DNA from: Acidimicrobiia bacterium
GTDB taxonomy: Bacteria > Acidobacteriota > Vicinamibacteria > Vicinamibacterales > SCN-69-37
Length of the DNA: 64,000 nucleotides
Assembly (NCBI GenBank): GCA_016871335.1
Contig: VFZF01000013.1
Location: 1 to 64,000 of the forward strand
Direction of reading: 5' to 3'
Shown here: positions 57,854 to 64,000 of the stretch, piece by piece
Layout: the number at the start of each line of letters is the position of its first letter
Position numbering within the stretch: position 1 is the first letter of the stretch
Position numbers and translations under genes: made by a program
Notes under the pieces: generated by a model
What the model saw: the letters and a program-made list of their open reading frames with translations, nothing else
What the model was told of the DNA's origin: nothing
The model's database searches: none

Positions 57854-59005
57854 ATGTCGCGCCCGCCTGTCTACCTCGATTACCACGCCACGACTCCGGT
57901 TGATCCCCGGGTGCTGGACGTGATGCTCCCGTATTTCACCGAAACCTTCGGGAATCCGGCCTCGTCGAGCCACGCGTGGGGCTGGAAGGCCCAGGAAGCG
58001 GTTGAGGAGGCTCGGCGCCGAGTGGCGGCGCTCATCGGCGCCTCGGCGCGCGAGGTCGTCTTCACCAGCGGCGCGACGGAATCCAACAACTGGGCGATCA
58101 AAGGCGCGGCCGCTGCGGCACCTGCGGAACGGCGCCACCTGGTGTGTTCAGCCATCGAACACAAGTGTGTGCTTGAAGTCAGCAAGTCGCTGGAGGCCTC
58201 AGGATGGTCCCTCACGGTCATCCCGGTCCAGCCCGACGGCCGTGTCGACATGGCGGCGCTTGAGGCGGCGGTGACCGACACGACGGCCCTCGTCAGCATC
58301 ATGGTCGCCAACAACGAAATCGGCGTGATTCAGCCCATGGCGGAGATTGCCGCGATCGCGCATGCGAAGGGCGCACTGGTCCATACCGACGCTGCACAGG
58401 CAGCGGGCAAGATCCCGGTCGACGTCACGGCGATGGGCGTCGACATGTTGTCGCTCACGGCGCACAAGATGTACGGCCCCAAGGGATGTGGGGCGCTCTA
58501 CGTGAGACGCAAGACACCCGTCTCGCCGCTGATCGTCGGGGGCGGGCAGGAGCGCGGATTGCGATCCGGCACTCTCAACGTGCCAGGCATCGTTGGGCTC
58601 GGCTACGCCTGTCATCTGGATCGTCTCGAAATGGGCGCAGAGACGGCGCGCCTGCGCGCGCAGCGGGACCGCCTGCTGGCCGGTTTGCGCGAGAAGGTGG
58701 GTGGGGTGATCGTCAACGGGTCACTCGAACACCGGCTGCCGCACAATCTGCACGTGGCATTTGAGGGTGTGGACGGTGAGTCGCTGATCATCGGCGTCGG
58801 CGACATTGCGGTGTCATCCGGCTCCGCGTGCAGTTCCGCATCGTCGACGCCGTCGCATGTGCTTCGCGCGCTGTTGGGGGACGGGCCTGTCCCTGGCGCG
58901 ACGATCCGGTTCGGCCTTGGACGATTCACCACGGATGCGGACGTGGATTACGCGACGGAGAAGTTTGCCGCCGTGGTCAAACGCCTCCGGGGGACGGCCT
59001 CCTGA
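57854..59005 (+). CDS. iscS: Cysteine desulfurase, IscS/NifS type
   Basis: The 383-residue enzyme has the group I features: YLDYHATTPVDPRVLDVMLP at the front, PLP-binding Lys205 (LTAHKMYGPKG) and Cys326 in the long catalytic loop SSGSACSSASSTPSHVL. It delivers sulfur for tRNA thiolation and other uses; with SufS in the preceding operon the genome has two desulfurases. No iscU or iscA is adjacent. Its stop overlaps the next start by one base (TGATG). Confidence 0.93.
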   Translation: MSRPPVYLDYHATTPVDPRVLDVMLPYFTETFGNPASSSHAWGWKAQEAVEEARRRVAALIGASAREVVFTSGATESNNWAIKGAAAAAPAERRHLVCSAIEHKCVLEVSKSLEASGWSLTVIPVQPDGRVDMAALEAAVTDTTALVSIMVANNEIGVIQPMAEIAAIAHAKGALVHTDAAQAAGKIPVDVTAMGVDMLSLTAHKMYGPKGCGALYVRRKTPVSPLIVGGGQERGLRSGTLNVPGIVGLGYACHLDRLEMGAETARLRAQRDRLLAGLREKVGGVIVNGSLEHRLPHNLHVAFEGVDGESLIIGVGDIAVSSGSACSSASSTPSHVLRALLGDGPVPGATIRFGLGRFTTDADVDYATEKFAAVVKRLRGTAS

Positions 59006-59331
59006 TGCCCGATTCGCAGGCACCAGGGTCGGGCCGCGAGACGCGGCTGTTGCGGCTGGTGATTGTGGTGGCGGTCGCGATGCTTCTGGTGCTGGCGCAG
59101 TTCCGGTATCCGGCGCCCGACCGCGCGACGGCCGCACCGGTGGCCGGGCCGATCGAACGCCTGGCCGCCCGGGCCACCTTTGAAGAACTTGCGCTCATCA
59201 TGTCGATCGGTGTCGGCGATCGTCCGCACGATCACCTCATTCAGTTCCGCCTTGAAGGACCCGCGTCAGTGGGCCGGTTTCTTGATCGGCTGTGCGCTGA
59301 CCTTCCGCAGGACCCGCACCACCCGGCCTGA
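59005..59331 (+). CDS. Membrane-anchored protein of unknown function
   Basis: The 108-residue protein starts at ATG 59005, overlapping the desulfurase stop. It has one membrane segment (LLRLVIVVAVAMLLVLAQF) and a short soluble part. Its last 22 residues are antisense to the convergent VWFA-related gene. It may be a truncated remnant of a longer gene, for example a membrane-anchored protease, but no motif allows assignment. Confidence 0.6.
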   Translation: MPDSQAPGSGRETRLLRLVIVVAVAMLLVLAQFRYPAPDRATAAPVAGPIERLAARATFEELALIMSIGVGDRPHDHLIQFRLEGPASVGRFLDRLCADLPQDPHHPA

Positions 59332-61038
59332 CGGGGCGCCGTCGGGTGTGATGGTCGCGCGCACCACGTAATCGCCTGGCGCCAGCGTCTCAATCGGCAA
59401 CACCGTCGTCACCAGGGACCTGGTGCGGTCGGACGTCGGTTCCACCAGTCCGGGCATGGTCTCAATTGCCGGACCGTTGACCGTCATGGCGATCTCGAAG
59501 GTCACGCGGGGCGGCGTGACAAAGACGCCGTAGAGCTCCAACAGACCAAACGCCGTGGGCTCATTCGTGAACGTCATCGCCGGCACAAACGCGCCGTCGC
59601 GCGAGAGTCCGATCATCAGACTGCTCGCATGCATGGAGCCCACGGGCGTCAGGAACGCCTCCAGCTGTTGTTCTGCGCTGCCGGCCCTGCCCGTGGATTC
59701 CAGCGCGGCGAGCCGCAGGCGATAGGCGCCAGGGGGCACCGGCAGTGCCGCGACGACAGGGCGACGAGACAGCGCCTCAGAGGACATCTCGAGTCCGCTG
59801 ACCATGCGGCCTTCGGCATCGAACACGCCAACCATGGCGCTCGACAATGTGGCGGCGGCGTCTGTCGTCTCAAGGGTGACCGCGAGCCTGACCATGCCGG
59901 CCTCATCCGACCGGAACGTATGCCCCGTGATCCGTAGTGGCAGATCGCGGTAGAGCCACGAAAATTTCATCAAGTCGAGCGTGGTCGTCGGTGCCGCCGT
60001 CGTGACGGCCGGGCGCGTGACGACGAATCGGGGTGATCGCCACAGGGTGACGTTCGTTCTCGACGTTGAGACGCTGATCGGCATCGCTTCGCCCGGTGTG
60101 TCGGACGATTCCCGTGTGACGCGCACGATGTAGTGCCCGGCGGTTTCGTCGAGGATGCGGGAGACTGCGGCCGCGCCATCGTTGGTCGACAGATGCAGAA
60201 GAGGGCCGCCCGTCACGCCGGTGATGTGCTCCAGCCCGTCGAGGCCGCGGCCGCGCTGGTCGAGGTCCGAGTGCACGACGTAGAATCGCGCGCGTGCGCG
60301 CGTGGCGGCGTTGCCCAGATCAGTGAAGTTCGACGCGCGAAGATCGCAGGGGCCGGAAACCGGTGCGCTTCCCGTCATACGGATGATGCTCTGGGGGCCG
60401 GCCTGACCGCTCGAAAAGAAGACGACCGTCACCGGGTCTTCCACGGCGCTCAGGCGCAGCATGGTGTCCGTGATGGCGCCGAGGGTGTTCAACGTGCGGC
60501 ACTGCGCGTCGGCGACGCTCTCGGACCTGAGTCCCTTGGCTGTCAGTGATCCCAGGGCCTGAATCACGCGTGTATGGTCGGCGGTCAGGTCCACCGCCAG
60601 ACCACCAAACGGCACCGTCACCAGCGCCACTCGGTCGGCCGGTGTCAGGCCCGCCAGGAGCCGCCGCGCCGCGTCACGCACCGTCCCGGTGCGCCCGGGC
60701 TGGATCGTATCTTCGTCCACCACAAGGACAATGGAGCGGGGGGAGTGTCGTTCCGCGTTGTCGCCGAACGGCGCGAGCTGATTGGCGCCAGGCGAGGTGC
60801 GCGTCTCTGCCCGGACATATTCGAAGCCGACCACGCGGCGTGCGCGACCGCCGATGCGCACGGTGATGTCGTCGGCCGTCAGGTCGTGGACAGGTGCGCC
60901 ACCGGGACCGGTGGCCACAAAGTCCACGGCGAGCAGGTTCGCCCGGTCGCGTGACGACAGGACAAACTGCGGGCCTTGTGCCAGCGGCGCCGCCGCAAGC
61001 ACGGCCGCAACTAGCAGCGCCGGAAGTGAGATTCTCAT
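59266..61038 (-). CDS. VWFA-related secreted protein (Acidobacteria type)
   Basis: The 590-residue protein starts at ATG 61038 with a signal peptide (RISLPALLVAAVLAAAPLAQ). It has the domain arrangement of the VWFA-related family expanded in Acidobacteria: a beta domain (LLAVDFVATGPGGAPVHDLT), then a VWA-like domain beginning SIVLVVDEDTIQPGR, in which the MIDAS motif DxSxS is not intact (VDEDT). The C-terminal third is a series of beta domains. It is presumably extracellular. Its start lies five bases after a terminator hairpin that ends the upstream TonB receptor gene. Confidence 0.85.
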   Translation of the reverse strand: MRISLPALLVAAVLAAAPLAQGPQFVLSSRDRANLLAVDFVATGPGGAPVHDLTADDITVRIGGRARRVVGFEYVRAETRTSPGANQLAPFGDNAERHSPRSIVLVVDEDTIQPGRTGTVRDAARRLLAGLTPADRVALVTVPFGGLAVDLTADHTRVIQALGSLTAKGLRSESVADAQCRTLNTLGAITDTMLRLSAVEDPVTVVFFSSGQAGPQSIIRMTGSAPVSGPCDLRASNFTDLGNAATRARARFYVVHSDLDQRGRGLDGLEHITGVTGGPLLHLSTNDGAAAVSRILDETAGHYIVRVTRESSDTPGEAMPISVSTSRTNVTLWRSPRFVVTRPAVTTAAPTTTLDLMKFSWLYRDLPLRITGHTFRSDEAGMVRLAVTLETTDAAATLSSAMVGVFDAEGRMVSGLEMSSEALSRRPVVAALPVPPGAYRLRLAALESTGRAGSAEQQLEAFLTPVGSMHASSLMIGLSRDGAFVPAMTFTNEPTAFGLLELYGVFVTPPRVTFEIAMTVNGPAIETMPGLVEPTSDRTRSLVTTVLPIETLAPGDYVVRATITPDGAPSGRVVRVLRKVSAQPIKKPAH

Positions 61039-61042
61039 GATG

Positions 61043-61080
61043 AAAAAAAGCCCGGGTGGGGATGTGATCCCCACCCGGGC
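61043..61080 (-). terminator. Intrinsic terminator of the TonB receptor gene
   Basis: Read on the minus strand, a 13-bp stem (61080-61068 with 61062-61050) with a five-base loop is followed by seven T (61049-61043). This is a classical rho-independent terminator 24 bases after the receptor stop. It ends five bases before the start of the next gene on the same strand. Confidence 0.9.
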
Positions 61081-61104
61081 CAGTATGACCGACCGTGTGG
61101 CCGG

Positions 61105-64000
61105 TTACCAGGTGATGCGCGAGACCAGCTGCACCACGCGGGCGGTGTTGGTGCCCGTCTGGCCGCTGACTTCGTAGCCGGCTGCCGTCGTGCTGCCCAC
61201 GCCCGCCACCGGGACGTAGTTGACCCTGTTGAACGCGTTGAGCATTTCAATCCGGAACTCCGCCTGGATGCGGTTGATGATCGGCAGCGCCTTCATGATG
61301 CTGATGTCCACTTCCTTGAAGGCCGGACCACGGACGGCCAGCGTGCGCGTGCCGCACTGACCGTACCCCGCAGCGATTTCCTCAAGGCAGTCGGGACCCA
61401 TCGCCGGCGCGAGGTACTTGCCGGAGGGCGCGCCCAGGGCGCCGTATCCTGTCGTCGACGTCGCGCTGGCGCTGAACGCCTTGATCGACTCGTCGATGAT
61501 CGCCTGCGGCAGCATGAACACGCGGTTGTTCTCGTTGATCCGCAGCTTGAACATGTCGCGCAGTTCGTCCTTGTTGAAGCCGACCATGCGGACGTTGCCG
61601 AAGTCCACCCACACGCCGCTCTGGAAGCGGGCGTTGCCGTGGATCTGCCAGCCGCCGATGATGCGGTCCAGCACGCTGCCCGCATTGGTGCCGAAGCGCT
61701 TGCCGCGGCCGAACGGCAGTTCAAGCATCCAGTTGATCTTGAACGCGTGCGTGACTTCACCTTCGGTGAGGCCCGCCGCCTTCACGGTTTCACGCGGCAC
61801 GCGGAACGAGTACCGCGCCGACGTCTCACCGACGCCGTAGACGTAGCTGGCGTTGAACTGGATGCCATTGGCGAGGCGCCGGCGGAGTTCGAACTGCACC
61901 GAGTTGTAGTTGCTGAACCCTCCATGGCCGTACACATTGGCGCCCCCCAGCTTGTCCGGGTTGGCACGCAGGAGGTTCGCCGGCAGGCCGGCCGTCAGCG
62001 CGTTGGCGCGGAGCGTGGCGTTGCTGTCGAGGTTGGCGCCGTACGTGAACGGGTTCGGGCTGAACCGCGCGAGCGAGTTGACGAACGTCGTGTCCACGAA
62101 CAACGTCGAGCTGTAGTTCGCCGCGGTGCCGGCCGCCGACGCCGGCAGGCCGCTGAAGTAGGCCAGCGTAATCGGGAGCGGGTTCGTGCCCGTGCCCGGA
62201 CCGCGGTACCGGAAGCCCTGCGCCGCGAGACCGGCAGCGACGTTGGCCGCGAGGTTCGCCTGGGCGAGCTTGAACTCACTGAGAATGCCGCTCTCGATGA
62301 TGTTCAGCTCGTTGTAGTTGTAGTTCGTCCACTGCTTCCGGCTGCGCGTGCCCACGTAGCGCACTTCGGCGGCCATGTTCTTCGTGATGCCGCGCTGAAT
62401 CCCGATGGAGTAGGAATCGGCGTACGGCACCTGAATGTTCGGGTCGAAGGCGTTGATGGAGTTGGTCACGGTGCCCGAGTTCGGGAACACCGGTGTGTCG
62501 CTGAACGTCGCCGGCGTGAGGCCCGCTGTATCGCGGAAGCGCCACAGGGGCGTGGGGATGTTACCAAGGCTCAACGTGCGCTGCACGGGGATCGCGAGGC
62601 CGGGATTCGCCGAGAATCGACCGCGGTATTCAGTCATGCCGGGTCGCTGGAACGAACGGCCGAACCCGCCACGGATGGCGAAGTCGCCCGACGCACCCAT
62701 GATCGAGCCGAGGAGTCCCTCGCGCTGATTCGGCGTCCAGTTGAAACCGATGCTCGGCGCGACGTTGTTCCAGTCGGTGTTGTATGCCGCGGTGCCGGCC
62801 ATGAACTGCTGGTACTGGCTCACCGAGCCCGGCATCTGGCCAGGCTTGAAGAGGTTGCAGGTCTGCGGCGTCGCATTGGAGAGATCGCAGCCGTCCTTGT
62901 AGCCGGACCGGCCCCAGACGTCATTGATCGTCGCCGTCGCGTAGGAACTGTTGAGGGCCCGGAAGGGCCGCTGCACGTCCCAGCGCAGACCCAGGTTGAT
63001 GCTCAGGTTCGAGCGCGCCCGCCAGCTGTCCTGCACGAAGAAGCCGAACTCTTCGAGACGCGACTCTTCAAGACCAAGCCCCCCGAATACGTACTTGCCG
63101 GTGCCGGCATCCACACGCGCCGTGCCGCTCAGTGACGTGACGCGGCCGGTCAGCAGTGCGTAGAAGTTCTGTGCAGCCGCCAGCTGTGCGCCAGAGGCGC
63201 CAGGGAAGTTGGTCGTCGTGAACAGACCGAGAGCCGGGTCCGTCGGCTGCATGCCGAAGCCAATCGTGGGCACCGTGGTCCTGAATTTGTTCCACGAGTC
63301 GCTGCGTTCAAACGACGCGCCCGCACTGATGCTGTGCGCGCCGCGCAGCCAGCTGACCGTGTCTTCCACGCGGAAGAGCTTGACGTTGCGCGACTGCGCA
63401 TTCGGGGCGGGACCGGCATTGCTCAGGCCGCTGCCCAGCGCCAGGTGGAATCCACCCTGGCCACCAAACGACTGGTTCCAGATCGCGGGATCAAACTGCT
63501 CGTTGAAGAACTCGACGGGTGAGCCCTGATAGCTGAACCGGAACTCGTTCGTCAGGTTCTGGCCAAACGTCGACCGCAGCGTGTTGCTCGACGAAATGCG
63601 CTTGGACGTCTGCGACCCGAACACCGGGAATCCCGGGAACGCAGGTTCAAACCCGTTCAGCGTATCCGGCAGCGAGCTGAAAGTGTGCCAGTTGAGCACC
63701 GTCGAGAACCGATGTTTGTTCGTGAAGTTGTAGTCCAAGCGGTACGTCGGGAACCAGTTGTTGGCTTCCGTAGTCACGTTGTACGTGTACGTGTCGTGCA
63801 GCGGGTTGGCGTTGGTGATGATGGAACCCGTGGTGCCGGCCGCCTGGCGGATGTCCGCCAGCAGCTTCTGGATCGTCGGATCCATCGTGCCCAGCTGGCC
63901 GTTGGCCGCTGCGAGCGCAAGCACGTTCACGCCATTGGCCGGGCCGCCCACGTAGCGGTAGAAGCCCGCGCGTGCCTGCTCGTGCAGAATGGTGCGGGTG
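61105..64000 (-). CDS. Large TonB-dependent receptor, partial (5' end outside window)
   Basis: The frame is open to the last base of the window, so the N terminus is missing; 965 or so residues are visible. They include the barrel of the very large receptors common in Acidobacteria: RNVKLFRVEDTVSWLRGAHS, LEEFGFFVQDSWRARSNLSI, VPYADSYSIGIQRGITKNMA, FSNYNSVQFELRRRLANGIQ and FRIEMLNAFNRVNYVPVAGV, ending in VQLVSRITW with a terminal aromatic residue. These receptors usually have a carboxypeptidase-regulatory N-terminal domain and import complex carbohydrates or other nutrients. The substrate is unknown. A terminator follows the gene. Confidence 0.9.
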   Translation of the reverse strand, partial: TRTILHEQARAGFYRYVGGPANGVNVLALAAANGQLGTMDPTIQKLLADIRQAAGTTGSIITNANPLHDTYTYNVTTEANNWFPTYRLDYNFTNKHRFSTVLNWHTFSSLPDTLNGFEPAFPGFPVFGSQTSKRISSSNTLRSTFGQNLTNEFRFSYQGSPVEFFNEQFDPAIWNQSFGGQGGFHLALGSGLSNAGPAPNAQSRNVKLFRVEDTVSWLRGAHSISAGASFERSDSWNKFRTTVPTIGFGMQPTDPALGLFTTTNFPGASGAQLAAAQNFYALLTGRVTSLSGTARVDAGTGKYVFGGLGLEESRLEEFGFFVQDSWRARSNLSINLGLRWDVQRPFRALNSSYATATINDVWGRSGYKDGCDLSNATPQTCNLFKPGQMPGSVSQYQQFMAGTAAYNTDWNNVAPSIGFNWTPNQREGLLGSIMGASGDFAIRGGFGRSFQRPGMTEYRGRFSANPGLAIPVQRTLSLGNIPTPLWRFRDTAGLTPATFSDTPVFPNSGTVTNSINAFDPNIQVPYADSYSIGIQRGITKNMAAEVRYVGTRSRKQWTNYNYNELNIIESGILSEFKLAQANLAANVAAGLAAQGFRYRGPGTGTNPLPITLAYFSGLPASAAGTAANYSSTLFVDTTFVNSLARFSPNPFTYGANLDSNATLRANALTAGLPANLLRANPDKLGGANVYGHGGFSNYNSVQFELRRRLANGIQFNASYVYGVGETSARYSFRVPRETVKAAGLTEGEVTHAFKINWMLELPFGRGKRFGTNAGSVLDRIIGGWQIHGNARFQSGVWVDFGNVRMVGFNKDELRDMFKLRINENNRVFMLPQAIIDESIKAFSASATSTTGYGALGAPSGKYLAPAMGPDCLEEIAAGYGQCGTRTLAVRGPAFKEVDISIMKALPIINRIQAEFRIEMLNAFNRVNYVPVAGVGSTTAAGYEVSGQTGTNTARVVQLVSRITW

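Noticed and set aside
61639-63135. Long open frame (498 codons) on the plus strand within the TonB receptor gene
   Set aside because: It is antisense to a clear receptor gene, rich in Arg, Ala and Val as expected from GC-rich codon complement, and has no known motif.

Overview
The window is high-GC bacterial chromosome that most resembles Acidobacteriota, probably Vicinamibacteria. The markers are duplicated-permease (ADOP) genes next to PadR regulators, a VWFA-related secreted protein of the Acidobacteria type, and a very large TonB-dependent receptor. Species is not determined. There are no rRNA, tRNA, CRISPR or phage genes, and no insertion sequence with a transposase.

Layout. 1-8400: end of a TonB-dependent receptor, a collapsed ADOP permease, then a seven-gene minus-strand operon (two ABC-2 permeases, ABC ATPase, LolD-like ATPase, FtsX-like permease, DUF3299 protein, [2Fe-2S] ferredoxin-like protein) that looks like envelope or metal export/uptake. 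8559-11233: LytS/LytTR two-component pair. 11234-14125: second collapsed ADOP, two divergent PadR regulators, OsmC. 14156-21016: membrane acyltransferase with a detached C-terminal domain, secreted protein, M14 carboxypeptidase-like protein, DGQHR protein. 21175-25906: hydantoinase/oxoprolinase A and B subunits, separated by a decayed SGNH/DUF5989 module. 26059-34796: S41 peptidase, fabI, nagA, DUF4097 lipoprotein, divergent queC/queD, XRE regulator, DtxR/MntR regulator. 34810-37100: CaiB-type CoA transferase and homoserine dehydrogenase. 37137-40252: SIMPL protein, RmuC, second acyltransferase. 40282-46857: ECF sigma/anti-sigma pair divergent from a TolC-MFP-RND efflux operon. 46966-50487: universal stress protein, DUF2892, ThiF-rhodanese, S1 RNA-binding protein. 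50608-57154: a complete SUF iron-sulfur operon (Rrf2 regulator, sufA, B, C, D, S, sufT-like, sufU) with a visible promoter and candidate operator. 57226-64000: lipoprotein, IscS-type desulfurase, VWFA-related protein, and the start-less part of a second TonB-dependent receptor.

The most unusual property is the density of short dispersed palindromes and tandem-like repeats, many of them inside genes or forming gene ends. One palindromic element of about 50 bases (core arm GAGCTCGGAGGCGATTTTC) occurs three times: in frame in nagA, in frame in homoserine dehydrogenase, and exactly at the homoserine dehydrogenase/CoA transferase junction, where its centre supplies the stop codon of one gene and the start codon of the next. 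Two other repeat families are translated within hyuA, and several hairpin families supply stop codons. This resembles the Rickettsia palindromic elements in behaviour. A second recurring signal is a TAnnnT hexamer six bases before start codons, suggesting many leaderless mRNAs.
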